The notes beneath the pieces are model-generated. The model had not been told where the DNA came from. It saw only the letters and a program-made list of their open reading frames with translations, and searched no databases. Source: Gari tellinella (Eukaryota > Mollusca > Bivalvia > Cardiida > Psammobiidae). From it: DNA of 64,000 bases. The stretch is from contig OV277860.1 in NCBI GenBank assembly GCA_922989275.2, positions 45,640,400 to 45,704,399 of the forward strand, written 5' to 3'. Below are positions 1 through 11,410 of this stretch, piece after piece. Position 1 is the first letter of the stretch. Every line of letters begins with the position of its first letter. The position numbers and the translations under genes are program-made.

Positions 1-113
1 CTATCTTCCATACTAGAAACAACTTAAAACCCCTCTAAACCGGAAATCCCTTTAAACCGGACGTTGTTGTTGTCCCCAGACATGTCCGGTTTAGAAGGGT
101 TTCACTGTAAATA
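1..113. repeat. Right end of a CCGGTTTA-type TIR element
   Basis: The first 113 bases hold repeated AAACCGGA and TCCGGTTTA words and finish in GGGTTTCACTGTA. They match, in inverse orientation, the ends of the element at 11411-11777. The opening bases CTATCTTCCATACTAG are the reverse complement of bases inside that element, so this is the end of a second copy cut by the window edge. A pogo/mariner-like origin is inferred from the CACTGTA terminus. Confidence 0.55.
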
Positions 114-224
114 CTATACAGGCTGCAATTAGCAATCAAGTTCGGTAATATCGGTTTAATCTGACATTCATTTTCATAGCAATTATTAATTAGTTGACGT
201 TGCAGAAAACATGAATAATAAATA

Positions 225-420
225 CAGTACAAGCTCTCTGTTAGAACCACTTAATCGTGTTGATTAGTATGTGTTTACCTCAGGTGACTGCTTAAAGTTA
301 GGTGACGGTTAAACAGAAAAGTCCTTGGGAGAGCTTTCTGTTTTCCTGTCACCTGTCTGTAAGCTGTCACCTGTCTTGTATACAAATTCTTTATTTCAGC
401 TTTAAGCAAAGTACTTTGCT
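225..420. repeat. Pogo-like MITE with type D hairpin
   Basis: The left end CAGTACAAGCTCTCTGTTAG follows TA, as in the better copies at 15965, 16624 and 19649. Inside is a long hairpin: AGGTGACTGCTTAAAG on the left pairs with the CTGTAAGCTGTCACCT side on the right, with a central AGAAAGTCC/GGAGAGCTTTCT stem. The right terminal repeat is not clear, so this copy is truncated or decayed. Confidence 0.55.
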
Positions 421-526
421 TCTAGCCATATGAAGTACAAATTATTAATGACAATAATGACAATACATAAAAGAATCAAACAAAACATTCACGTGAAGAG
501 CTGTAGTGGAACAAACGAAAATGGTA

Positions 527-1986
527 TGTATTAGTTATAGTTCATTTTTTGAAAAGTATGCAATATAACCTGGAGCGACCGTAGGGAGCGAACAGGTTAT
601 GTTGTATAATTTTCAAACAAATGAACTATAACTGATTTACCGTTTGCCTCAAATAGTGCACGTTGGCTAGTGTATGGCAGTTACCGTTCAACCTACTTTA
701 CCTATACTAAGTTATCGCTCAACCCAAATTACCGCTCGACCTAGTTTGTCAGCCAATGAAAGGGCGATGGGCGGTGCTTTGTATTTTCGGAAGCCGGCGA
801 GTTCACTTTTACATATGACGTCACACGAAAAACTAGAAAATCGACCGGGAACCCTGTACGCGTGTAGAGCTCGCTGTAGGCATTTCCAATTAGAAACAAA
901 ACCGAGCATGAGCTAGCGTGTCACCCAAATGGAATTTAAAAATAGATTCAATTGAGGACGATTTTTATTTGTGTTCCGACAGTAAAGTGTTGAAAACTGG
1001 CGTGAAAGAGCTGCTGTGGACTGGCGTGACATGAAAATGCTTCATCAATTGATTTGCTAAAAAATATCAAGCATTAAGCAGCACCTGATCAACCAAGATT
1101 CTAGTCCTTTCTTCATTCATGCACTAATGGAGCCAAGCAATAATTGTTTTAAATTCAGTTTAGAAACCCCCCCACAAATTATAGGGTTAAAACATCCTAA
1201 GTCAAGAGCATTCTTGGTTTTTAAATGACATTCATCTGGACTGTGTTGTTAAGTGCATTATAGAATCTACTATTAATGACAAAAATGCCCATGGTACCGA
1301 AGGGGTTGACGACGGATGGTTGTTTAACGCAAGAATTAAACGCTTATAGGAGCCTCTGTATTGCTTGCCTTATGAATTGATAAGAAGCAGCCGTATTTTA
1401 GTACAATATTGAAAATAAGCACATTTCTTTCGAGACGTTTTACAGTCAAATATTTGTAAAACGATTACACAAAAGAAGACAATACCCACAGGTCGACTGC
1501 TTAACCCTCTCAACCCAACACTTATACAATGAACAATTCGAGTCTATGCCATTTTGTAATAGGAGATCTACGATGTGGTTCTACAATGTTTGCAGTGGAC
1601 AAGTGTAACGGGTACATTTTAAATGACGAGTGTACTCGTCACCTAGGGTTCAATGAGTTAATGCAGGACATGATTAATGCGTTTCATATTAATTTCATTA
1701 TGCACTAACTATAGTCTCCTGTCTACAGAAATATTTGATTTATTCGGGCCTCTTCATTGAAAGGCCGCAGTACATAGGTTATACTGTAATTCGCAGCTGA
1801 GCGGTTGCTGTATGACGTAATGATGCGCTACGCTCCTCCTTAGCACGCGGTGTCCTTGACCGGTTCATGACTTGTTTATTTCTCTGCCATACCCAAGTAC
1901 AAAATTGAACGAATATGCGATATATTTTTTCATTTCTCGCTGAAATGGAGCCCTACCATTGGTTGGTAATCTAGGGCAAACGGTAA
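527..1986. mobile_element. 1.46-kb non-autonomous element, copy 1
   Basis: The segment opens with a foldback (533-632) whose arms GTTATAGTTCATTT and AAATGAACTATAAC flank a GGAGCGACCGTAGGGAGCGAA loop region. It then has TTACCGTTcaacct / ggcaaACGGTAA inverted repeats around 690-750 and 1945-1986, with AGCCAATGAAAGGGC mirrored near the right end. The same structure, with scattered substitutions, recurs at 40327-41656. There is no coding capacity beyond short shadows. An internal weak hairpin near 1660-1710 resembles the TTAATGCAGGACA type seen elsewhere. Class unknown. Confidence 0.6.
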
Positions 1987-2739
1987 ATTTCCTTTTAGTA
2001 TAATAATAGTGTCAATCGCATTTAGCGAGAAAAGTGAACGCCTCTATAGCCCAGGCCCTGGACAACTTTAGATAATATCTCGTGTCACTGCCGGACACGT
2101 GGTTACATGGGCCGTGACTAATTCAATAGCTGAAGATGTCAGACCATTGCATAGTGGGGTATAGGGTGTGGCTTATGAAGTAGATTTATTTGGATTGGTT
2201 CAGGGATTTTTAAAGGATAACTTCTGATTAATTATAGAATGTATCGTTGTGCTGACGAATATACGACATTTGTCGGGTTTTTTATTATTTTAATTTTTCT
2301 GTTTTGTTTTTGTGGAGTTTTATTTTATTTTTTACTTTTTTGAATAATAAGTGAACTTCGTAGTTTGTTTGCAAAATAAATAAATTTACTTAGATTCAGT
2401 AATTCTTGATTTTTTGATGTAGACATCAGTTTATACAAGCAAGTAGCATTCCTTTAGTGGTCGTAATAAAGTGATATTACTGTAAATGCTGATATATAAA
2501 TATAACAAGGAAATAAGGAAAATATTCAGTTGAACATAGTTTTTGGAGCACTGAATTTTCATATAAAAAATAAGCTAGTAAAATGACTTTATAATGTTGC
2601 TTGTTAAGATGATGTTGGCATGTTCATTACTGGGTGTGTTTGTTATGGATGATAGTGTAGACAGCATTGCGGAGGTGCTTCGTTTCAAGACAAATGACAG
2701 CCAGGAAAGTGCTACGAGTGTTAGTTTGGTTAAATTGGA

Positions 2740-2940
2740 AATTCTAACTGATCAAAAGTTTCTACCTAGCGGCGTGTGATAAGGATCAAAACTGTTTTTT
2801 TCATTTATTTTTTTATATAACGTCAGTTATACTGCATTAAATCTAACTTTGAAACGATACTGCAGACAACAATATTGAAGCAGACGACAATATGGCGGTG
2901 ACGGGGTAAAAAACGCACGATAAATTTGATCATTAAAGGG
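2740..2940. repeat. Decayed TTAA-type MITE (right half)
   Basis: The words GGATCAAAACTGTTT, GCAGACAACAATATTGAAGC and AAAGGG followed by TTAA (2941-2944) match the right half of the complete element at 3217-3454. The left half is missing. The short open frame that ends at about 2779 runs into this repeat, so I do not call a gene here. Confidence 0.5.
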
Positions 2941-3216
2941 TTAAACTATACTAAATCTACTAACGTTTGAATATATGCCTGCTTTCCTAAAACTCATGAA
3001 ACCATAACTACGAGTGAACTCGTCATCTACCAAACAGTGTTCCTGTGAAGAGTCCATTTACCTTAGGCAAACACTTTAGACACGAAGGACTCCTCAAGTA
3101 GAATACCGTCTGATTTGAGTCTGCACTTTTTTCATTTTGTAATATACTGTAATAAAACGGCCCTCAATAGTATAAAATGGATAATAATTTTTCACAATCT
3201 AGATTTATCCATTTAA

Positions 3217-3454
3217 CCCTTTCACCACCAGAGTCGCCTAAAGTCGAATTTGCAAACAGTTTTGATCCTGCTCAGACGACGCGTTACGCGGCGTCTGAAC
3301 AGGATTAAAACTGTTTGACACTCGTTTCGATCATTCTTATGTCATACACTCTTAAATCTAACTTTGAAATGATATTGCAGACAACAATATTGAAGCAGAC
3401 GACATAATAACGGTGTAGGGGTAAAAACTCAAAAATAATTTGGCGCCGAAAGGG
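3217..3454. mobile_element. PiggyBac-like MITE with type A hairpin
   Basis: The element is 238 bp and exactly flanked by TTAA (3213-3216 and 3455-3458), the target duplication typical of piggyBac transposons. The ends are CCCTTTCACC and the inverse CCGAAAGGG. It contains a near-perfect 66-base hairpin at about 3252-3318 with CAAACAGTTTTGATCCTG on the left and the matching right arm, and a GACGCG/CGCGGCGTC tip. Confidence 0.75.
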
Positions 3455-3814
3455 TTAAAGTGGGTAATAGAATTAACGAGTCTGGTTTGAACATGCGCAA
3501 ACAACAAGTAACGATAAATGTCAAGCGAGGAAATGCTGCAACATTTCGTAATTTGACTGATAATATTCTATTTGAGATTTCAATCAGAATCATTTATGAT
3601 GTTAGTTAGACACTCCCGTAGCATCTCTGACCCGTTTCCCAACGTAAACATGTATAAAGAAATTGTTAGCTTTTTGGTTAATATTAATTATTTGGTTGTT
3701 GTTTTTTGTTTTTGTTTTCTATTTTACTGTCAAATTTTTAAAACCAAAACATATTTAATTACTGACAAAAGTCTCATAAACACATAACATTGTCTGAGAG
3801 TATAAAGGACTGCT

Positions 3815-4015
3815 TAACCCCTTCACTAAAATGACGTCATCAATTCAAACAGTTGTCGTCTCCTTTTTATTTCTCAAATTTAAAATATGAGTATTTTGAC
3901 TTAAAAATAATATTGAAATTGGTGTCAAACAGTTTGGGTCCTAATTAGGCGTCTGATCAGGATCGCAACTGTTTGCATATAACTATAATACTAGAAGTAA
4001 GCCAGTGAAGGGGTT
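3815..4015. mobile_element. TTAA-type MITE with shortened hairpin
   Basis: The ends are TTAACCCCTTCACT and AGTGAAGGGGTTTA. Inside, CAAACAGTTTGGGTCCTAAT pairs imperfectly with ATCAGGATCGCAACTGTTTG; the hairpin tip has lost several bases compared with 3252-3318. Same family as 3217-3454. Confidence 0.6.
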
Positions 4016-4096
4016 TATCAATAAAACTTTACCAAACAATAATGGCTGAGTTAGCACAACAGATGTAGATCTATATAATTGACATTTCGCATTATG

Positions 4097-4444
4097 CAGC
4101 GCTCCCTCTCTACAACGGCACGCAATGGGAGACACAAATTATGTGCGTTGTTCGGAGGGAGTCGTTATAAAGAGGGAAATTGGCTACATTTGGAAACAGC
4201 TTGAACCCAGATCAGACGCCGCGTTACGCAGCGTCTGATCCGGATTCAAGTTGTTTGTCACTCGTCATTAAGTTTTTTTCTGTCAAAATGTAACTTTGAG
4301 AAAAACAGCAGACAACAACTTTAAGCTGACGATATTGCAGTAGTAAAAGCGTTAGACATAATTGTCCTGTTTAGGAAACTGTGGCAAGGGTCTTTGTAAG
4401 GAGGGAATCGTTGTTGGGAGGCCCGTTGTAGGGAGGGAGCACTG
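4097..4444. mobile_element. MITE with GCTCCCTCTCTACAACG ends and type A hairpin
   Basis: The outer repeats are CAGCGCTCCCTCTCTACAACG and its inverse, ending CACTG followed by TA. The interior carries the CAAACAG-type hairpin (about 4192-4258) and the GCAGACAAC words of the TTAA family, here in different outer ends. Sister copies are at 23117-23473, 53631-53869 and 60527-60868. Confidence 0.7.
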
Positions 4445-4554
4445 TATTTTGAAGTCAAAGCCTACTGGATGGGAATTAATAATTCAATTAACTTATAAAC
4501 CCTGGCTGTGGAATCGCCTTGTTCGTATTGTATAAAATGTGTGGTGAATACCAA

Positions 4555-5160
4555 TTTAGAGCCGCCATGCACGTAACGCGCAGAACAATGTCACATTGTT
4601 TATATAAACTCCACTCAAGAATGGAGAAAATAATATAAAAAAGAGTGACGTCACAAAAATAATATTATATAGAGTGACATTATGTTTAAGAATAGAGAAA
4701 AATAGTATCATATAGAGTGACGTCACAAAAAGAATATCATTCAAAGTGATAGTACATTTTTAATAGATGTGAAAGACATTCAAAATGTTTAATTTTGGTC
4801 TATGGGAAATCAACATTGTAACTCTAAGCGTGGTGAAATAATATACAATGCGTGACATTCAAATTGTCAACCAGAGAAATAGAATGTCACCCCGAGGGGA
4901 AGCGCGAAACGACGTCACATTGTTTATATCACTTAACTCAAGAATAGAGAAATTAATAATATATAGAGTGACGTCACAAAAATAATATCATATAGAGTGA
5001 CAGTATTTTTAAAAAAAGAGAAAATAATATCATAAAGAGTGACGTCACAAAAAGAATACCATATAGAATGACAGTACAATTTTTGGATAGATGTGAAAGA
5101 CATGCAAAATGTTTAATTTTGGTCTATGGGAAATTAACATTGTAACTCAAAGTGAGATGT
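4555..5160. repeat. AT-rich diverged direct repeats (GAGTGACGTCACAAAAA)
   Basis: The word AGAGTGACGTCACAAAAA and neighbouring TAATATCATATAGAGTGAC recur many times, in two large blocks (about 4560-4850 and 4890-5150) that are themselves similar, each ending in the same AATGTTTAATTTTGGTCTATGGG phrase. GACGTCA is a CRE-like octamer core, but I see no gene nearby for it to control. Best read as a satellite-like duplication. Confidence 0.6.
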
Positions 5161-5293
5161 AATACATGTAATTGTAATTGACCTGATTAAAGGGAAATAG
5201 CATTTCACTAAAATTGTAATGCTAGTAAAGAGAATAGACAGATAATGTGTTTTATGACAGAAAAGGGAAATGCATGACTAGAAAGAAAAACTA

Positions 5294-5457
5294 CAGTCGA
5301 ATCTCGATACTTTCAACTCGCTTAAATTGATCGTACCATTCGAATTTCTATAATCCGATCTCGCTTAAGTCGAATATATCCGTATTTCAAAGTTACAAAC
5401 TTTGATGTATGGGTATATTCGAGCTAATGCGAGTTCGAAGTATCCAGTTTCTACCGT
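5294..5457. mobile_element. CAGTCGAATCTCGATA-type palindromic MITE
   Basis: The element runs from CAGTCGAATCTCGATACTT to the inverse end near 5457 and is palindromic around TTTCAAAGTTACAAACTTTGA. The same core, TATTTCAAAGTTAAAACG, occurs at 33840 and 62430, and related ends occur at 20704. The ends suggest a TA-targeting family; class is inferred. Confidence 0.55.
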
Positions 5458-5984
5458 ATAACATTACAAAGGTCAAAGTATGCACACAGGATGACACTGG
5501 TATATCAGAGATCACGCTCAGACACTATGCGTTAAGGGCAAACGCGCCCAATTCGTGCGACACCTAGTGGCTTTAACAAAGTACGATAGTTCAAGAAGCA
5601 TTACTCAACGAAATCGTGTGTGTGGGTTACCTTCCGCAGGTACTTCCGGTTTCAAACACTCTCTATTAATCGCGAAGTATAAACATAAAACACATGAAAT
5701 TACACTTGGTAAATGAAGGTACATGTAATTGAAACTTGGCAAATACTCTATTAATAAGGCTAAGGTAATAACCCAGGACTTCAATCAAAGTGAATATTAG
5801 AGTGAACCCGAGAACACATAGAAAAAGCTTAGGTTATGATCCGGCGCCGCTTTACGGTGCATTTGATATTGACCCAAACTGTTGGACAAACGGGCGTCTT
5901 TAAGTATCCTTTAATTAAAAAAAAAATCCATAGACAGCATATTTCACATAGTTTTGAACTGCTGACATAGTTGTAACTTTCGAA

Positions 5985-7238
5985 ATGCTGATCGATGTGG
6001 TGTTGGTGTATTTGTTGCTGAATATGGTTGTTACGGGTGGTAGAACTGATGGCGGGGATATACTTCAATTCGAATCAAATGGCACATATGCCATTACACC
6101 GACGCACGGTGTGGTGGAATCAGAGCTTGCATCTAAACAGATGTCTTTACACCAAGACACTGTCCAAACCACGTTATTTACACCGCTCTCAACACCGCCA
6201 TCAACACCAACAAGACAATCACCACCACCAACAACAACGCCACCATCAACAATACAGCCATCAGCACTTCCAACAAAAACTGGAATTTTGGAAACCATGG
6301 ATAATGTGTTAAACTCTTCGATTTCTCAGTTCTTGTCACAGTTCTCTAATCCCCTACAAGTTGATGTGATCAAGGGTCATTTACAGCACTGTCCGAGTCA
6401 CAACTTGTGCTCCTCAACTGTCCCATACCGGCGTAAATACAGTGGATATTGCTGTTTTGGGTGTAGTTGTAGCTATGATTGTGAAGATTACATGACCTGC
6501 TGTCCGCATAAACTTTCCAGGGAGCATTTTAAGATGAATAAAATACGAGTTTACAAACAATGCATACCTTTGGTTCTAAAAAGTTACTATCCGTATACCA
6601 GAAACATCTATGCATATAAATCATGCCCGTCTTACGCTGAAGAAAGTGACAAACTGAGTTGTATGAGAAGTTATTCAAATGAAGCTTTAACCGTTAGGGA
6701 TATTGTGCCGGTAACTGACAACCACCTGACAACCTACAGAAATATACACTGTGCTAGGTGCAACAATGCCGACGTCACGAATATGACATTCTGGACGCCT
6801 AGGGTTTGGTGTCACAATGATGATGAGCTAGTGTTTAACGACGGGAGGGAACTGTTACAAACCGTCTTTGAAAGACCAGACTGTAATATCAAATATTCCC
6901 CACCGTCTTCAACCCCCGCTGAGAAAGAGTGTAGTTTTTACCCGGAGATGATCACAACCTGCAATGAAACGGGTCACTGGAAGAAATATGATGGCTTTCT
7001 TGAATGGGCATGTTTGATGTACTCCTCGCCTGTTCAAAACATAAAACAATACTTCAACAATGTGTTTTGTATGCTTTGCAATGGAATTAATAATACACTA
7101 ATTGGCTGTGATAAATACAACCTGCCCCCACACTCCAATCTTCCCACACTTATTTCGTTCGCTGTGCTGCTTAATGTCGGCGACTTAGAGAAACCAGATG
7201 AGCCAGAAACATGTCCACCAGGATATCTGATTGCTCAG
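5985..7238 (+). CDS. Methuselah-like GPCR, exon 1 (ectodomain)
   Basis: First coding exon, 418 codons. The ATG is followed by a hydrophobic leader (about residues 1-18), so the product should enter the secretory pathway. Residues about 62-100 are rich in Thr and Pro and look like a mucin-type stalk. Residues about 136-175 hold a dense Cys cluster with CCFGCSCSYDC and TCCPH, like a somatomedin-B-type fold. More paired cysteines and several Asn-X-Ser/Thr sites follow to about residue 410. The exon ends at Gln before GTAAAT; a stop lies 9 codons into the intron, so splicing to 9713 is required. The junction is phase 0 and restores a continuous frame. Exact ligand and family member are unknown. 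Confidence 0.8.
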
Positions 7239-7289
7239 GTAAATAATGATAGCAATAATAGTTAAGCATGCGTTCACGACAAATACAAA

Positions 7290-7560
7290 AAAGCTTTAAC
7301 TCCTTCACTGCCTTGCCCCGAGGATCAATCGACCCCCTTCGCTGCCTTACTCCTGGAACAATGGTTATTTAAAAAACAGTTTGAATTCGGGTCAGATGCC
7401 GTGTAATGCGGCCTCTGAATCAGGATACAAACTGTTTGAAACTCATTTCAATATTTCGTTAGTCAAAACACCTAACGACTTCATTTGAGAAATAAAAGCA
7501 GATGAGAATTATTTTAAAATTGATGACGTCGTGACAGTGACGGTGTTAAGCAACATGACT
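7290..7560. repeat. TTAA-family MITE with type A hairpin, decayed
   Basis: The left end TTTAACTCCTTCACTGCC is partly repeated at once as CCCTTCGCTGCC. The hairpin lies at about 7374-7439, with AACAGTTTGAATTCGGGTCA against TGAATCAGGATACAAACTGTT. The right end is GTGACGGTGTTAAG. Confidence 0.5.
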
Positions 7561-7900
7561 GTAGAACAGAAACCCAAGAAAAGAGGGTTGCTGCCACCAA
7601 TTGGTATTATGTTGAGAGGTCGTGATAGATCTAAAAAGAATCAAATTTACCGCCAAATTGTTTAAATGTTTATTCTTTCTAGTGATCGTAATAAGTTTTC
7701 AATCATTCTAAGGCTAAATATTAATGTATTTAAATCTGCCCACTACGAACATCCACCATATGAACTATAACAGTGGCTAATGAATTTAGGAAACGTTTCC
7801 CCAGAGGACAGTTGTGACAATTGTCTGACAGATTCTACAAGACAATAGTACAAACCCAATCAGACATCACGATCATGACTGCTCTGGTTCTACATTTTTA

Positions 7901-8165
7901 CCGGCGGTAGTGGCCCAATGGTTACACCATTGGACTACGGTACCAGGGGTCGTGAGTTCGATCCCCCGCCGGACCAGCGTTCTTGGGGATTTTTTCTAAA
8001 TCTCCGATGATGTACAGGAATGTCCTTGAGCAAGACATGTACCGCGAATTGCTCCTCTCCACCCAGGGGTTAAAATGGGTACCTGTGAAGGGTCTGAGTC
8101 GGTACTGCGGCTGCATTTGACTGCGCCATATGTTAGCAGTGCTAAATATTGTAGGCAAGATGGCT
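7901..8165 (+). mobile_element. tRNA-derived SINE
   Basis: The head (7901-7975) has an A-box-like TAGTGGCCCAATGGTTA and a B-box-like GAGTTCGATCC, with 5' CCGGCGG able to pair with CCGCCGG before ACCA. The body contains AATGTCCTTGAGCAAGACA and CCACCCAGGGGTTAAAATGG, phrases I recall from conserved central domains of metazoan SINEs (inference). The anticodon arm is irregular, so a SINE is preferred to an active tRNA gene. Confidence 0.7.
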
Positions 8166-9712
8166 CAATGATCAGGGGAGTATATGTACAGTCGGCTTAG
8201 CAGTCATTCGGACTGAAAGTAGACTTTAACTTGGTATATTTTTTTACATCATTTTCAATAAGCATTACTATGTATTATTATCAGGAGAAGGGTTAATTAT
8301 TAATCCAGTAAATTGTAATTAATTACATGTATTACGAATAAGTCAACTATTGACCTCAACTGTGTCATAATCTTGATAATAGCCGTTTTATTGAGCGTGT
8401 TTTATCGGTTATATGTTTAACCATTTCACTGCCTTGATCCGAGTCAAATAATTATTTACAGTTTTAGAGTCCAAACTGATTGACACTCATTTCAATATTT
8501 ATTTCTGTTAAGATACCTAAAATTTAAATGTGTGCAAATGTAATTATGAATAATATCAGATGCAAGTATAGTCAAGTGACAACTAAACATTGTGAGGATT
8601 TATAGCCTATATCATGGAGGACAGATTAACACATGATAAAAGTAATGCCCCCTAAAAAGATCCCAAAGGAGCTTTTATGCATAACTTTTGTCATGCATTA
8701 AGCAGTTAGCTATCTTTAAAGATCTACGGGCTACCATATTCAATGGTCCATTATTACAGGTTTGACTTATGGTATTATTTCGAGCTGACAGCATTTTAAA
8801 GTTGAACTCAAGGAAGGTAACTCGATTTGTGTTAACTTTTTGTCTGACTTTCTGGAAATCATGTATAAAAAGTAAAGCTTGCTGTAGATTTTCATTAATT
8901 TTTTGTTTACTAGTAGAATTAAGTAAAAAATAGTGTATGCTAAACAGCTATATTTTTGTAATTTGAAATTTAGTGATTTTTTCTGAATTTGACTTTTTTT
9001 TTTTTAAACATGATTGATATTTCCAGTAAATATTTCATAAAATACTTTTGTTTGGACAATATCTTATATTGTCTGTAAAGTTAACTTGAATGTATAGAAA
9101 TTATTGAATTATATTATTTCATAAAGAAAATATTCCTGTTTACTTAAAATAGAACTTTTCTCGACATAATGTCCTGTCAGAAAAATATGGTTCTGATTTT
9201 TTTTATTTTGACAATGTTCACTCTCCATATGGTATATTTCAATTTAATCAAGGTTTCGATGAAGTTTGACAGACCCGCGAACTACCTTAAAACACCGTTA
9301 TGGTCCTTTTCCCATATCACTGCTGCCTCTCCCCCATCAATTTCTAAACAAGTGCATGTATTACAAGGTACTTCATTCTCAGTGTTGTTATACTTTCTGG
9401 TCCTTTGGAATCATTGATTTCAGCGCATTTACAGTTGAAAGTTGAATTCCGCTTAAGCCGTTGCTAGGGGGCGTGAGCACTGTTGCATATTTCAGTATTG
9501 CTCATGAACAGACTCAATTAAACCGAGTCTGCAATTTTCAGTTTTTGCTTTGTTTTCTGTGCTTTCAAAGGATCTCCCCTTATTCAGATTTACATGTACA
9601 GTAGTTCAGTGCATGCCTTTGACTATCGTCGATTTAGACTACCATCTTACATTGCAAAATATGATTTATTAAGGAATTCAGTCTTAAAATATACACTTCT
9701 TTTCAATTTCAG

Positions 9713-11401
9713 GATGATTGTGTCAAAGTTATCTGTCCTTCTTTACGAGAACTTCAGAACGACAGGTGCGTGCCAATAACTAGTGGTTTACAGCACATAT
9801 ACAAAGTGTATTTCAGGCTTTTACCGGTGCAACAACTGTCAACAGAATACGTTTTGTCCGACGACAATGTAAACAACTATCCAGTTCAACGACTCTATAG
9901 TTTTAGAAACCATTTAAGCTCTCTTTTTCCATTTTCAGAATTTGGTGTATATTTCCGAACGTTTGATTGTATCTTGCACACAGACGTACCTTTTAAACAA
10001 AACATTACAAGAAACAATATTCTCAATTCGAGCATCGAGTATATTGATATAAGGTTAATATTCAACGCATTTCCAGGTTATAGTCTAGAGCATTTGCTAC
10101 CCTATTTTCTAAATGTGAGTGGAACGGTTGAATATATTCGGCTTGGTTCAGACGAACAGAACCCATTGCAATTTCTCATGTTGGTGAAAGACGATACGGG
10201 AGAACAGTTTGAACATGTTCAATTTCATAACTATTTCGAGCCAAAAACCTTAGACATGGACATTGTTTCCCGTGTCAACACAGACAATATTAACACAATG
10301 CTTTCCTTCACAAAACCATTATTCCAGCAGAAAAAGATCATAAATTTTTTATCTTTGCGAGAATGTCCATTAGTAGAGGTATCAAAACAAAACTTAAGTT
10401 GGACAGACACAAAGGAGGGAATATATTTTGAGAACCAGAAACTTGATTTCCCCGATTTCATGTGGTCCAAAACTAAGTCCGATACAATTTTGGTTTGTTT
10501 CGAAACATACGTGAAACTTCGTAAACATTTATCTAGGGACCTTTCATCCGTAAGTCTTCTTCAGAAGATAGAATCAATTGTTTCTGTTGTGTGTGTTTCT
10601 GTCTCAATCGTTGCCCTTGTTTTCACTTGTATAACATTCCTTTGTCTTCCATCATTTACATCTCTCCCATGGAGAAACAACTTAGCCCTCTGCTTATCTC
10701 TTCTACTTGCCCAAACACTGTACCTTGTAGTAACCTTTGGCAACTTTGACATACAATCATTATCGTGCAAGGTGGTTGGCGTATTGCTCCATTTCTCCTG
10801 GCTCATGTTCATCTTCTGGATGAACATTTGTACGTTCCATATGTACAGAGTTTTAACTAGAACAAGGCTGGTATCAAAAAAATCTGGCTGGTGTCGTTTC
10901 ATTATTTATATTACTTACAGTTTAATAATGCCATCTGCATTCGTGCTCATTAATGTGTTCGTGAGTGTGTTTGAAGACAACAGTAAAGGTGTTGGGTATG
11001 GAGAAACCATATGCTATATAAAGTCACAGAAAATGGTATTGGTTACATTTGGATGTCCTCTAGCCTTTGTAATAGTTTTTAATCTAATTATGGTTGGCAG
11101 AGTCGTGTTTAAGGTCAAAGAAATATCGAATGTCCAAAAGAATGTTAAGAACGACAGAAATCTTGTTTTTATATTCGCCAAATTGTCGGTAATAACTGGA
11201 CTGACATGGGTGTTTGGGCTCGTCAATATGTTCACAAGTTCTCAAGTATTTGTATTCGTCTTTATAATCGTGAATGGTAGTCAAGGCGTGTTTATGATGA
11301 CTTCCTTTGTGATAAACGCTAAGGTCTGGGTGATGTACAAAACTCTCGTCTCGGAAACATTTTCAGGGAGCTGGAAGTCAACTTCGACGTCGAACATGTA
11401 G
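9713..11401 (+). CDS. Methuselah-like GPCR, exon 2 (7TM domain)
   Basis: Terminal exon, 562 codons plus TAG, giving a 980-residue protein with exon 1. The first about 280 residues complete the ectodomain. The seven-helix region spans about protein residues 702-957. Landmarks are a TM3 cysteine (LSCKVV) and an ECL2 cysteine (ETICYI) that form the usual disulfide, and TGLTWVFGLV in TM6, a signature of secretin/adhesion-class receptors. I see no clear GPS autoproteolysis motif (paired Cys/Trp before an HL/T cut) in front of TM1, which favours a Methuselah-type receptor over a cleaved adhesion GPCR. The C-tail is short and Ser/Thr-rich. The acceptor TTTCAATTTCAG precedes the exon. Confidence 0.85.
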   Translation, partial: DDCVKVICPSLRELQNDRCVPITSGLQHIYKVYFRLLPVQQLSTEYVLSDDNVNNYPVQRLYSFRNHLSSLFPFSEFGVYFRTFDCILHTDVPFKQNITRNNILNSSIEYIDIRLIFNAFPGYSLEHLLPYFLNVSGTVEYIRLGSDEQNPLQFLMLVKDDTGEQFEHVQFHNYFEPKTLDMDIVSRVNTDNINTMLSFTKPLFQQKKIINFLSLRECPLVEVSKQNLSWTDTKEGIYFENQKLDFPDFMWSKTKSDTILVCFETYVKLRKHLSRDLSSVSLLQKIESIVSVVCVSVSIVALVFTCITFLCLPSFTSLPWRNNLALCLSLLLAQTLYLVVTFGNFDIQSLSCKVVGVLLHFSWLMFIFWMNICTFHMYRVLTRTRLVSKKSGWCRFIIYITYSLIMPSAFVLINVFVSVFEDNSKGVGYGETICYIKSQKMVLVTFGCPLAFVIVFNLIMVGRVVFKVKEISNVQKNVKNDRNLVFIFAKLSVITGLTWVFGLVNMFTSSQVFVFVFIIVNGSQGVFMMTSFVINAKVWVMYKTLVSETFSGSWKSTSTSNM

Positions 11402-11410
11402 TAACCAAGA

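Larger units (their letters stand above)
7239..9712 (+). other. Intron of the Methuselah-like GPCR
   Basis: It begins GTAAATAATG and ends TTTCAATTTCAG. It holds a decayed type A hairpin MITE (7290-7560), a SINE (7901-8165), a truncated TTAA-type element at about 8420-8540 and AT-rich sequence. A short open frame at 9169-9417 with a hydrophobic start has no supporting features and is not called. Confidence 0.75.

Noticed and set aside
2594..2779. 61-residue frame with a signal-like start
   Set aside because: It ends in a transposon fragment, has no clear donor and no family resemblance.
7901..7976. Functional tRNA gene
   Set aside because: The acceptor ends pair, but the T and anticodon arms are poor and a SINE body follows.
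9169..9417. 82-codon frame with hydrophobic start in the GPCR intron
   Set aside because: AT-rich composition, no splice continuity with either GPCR exon.
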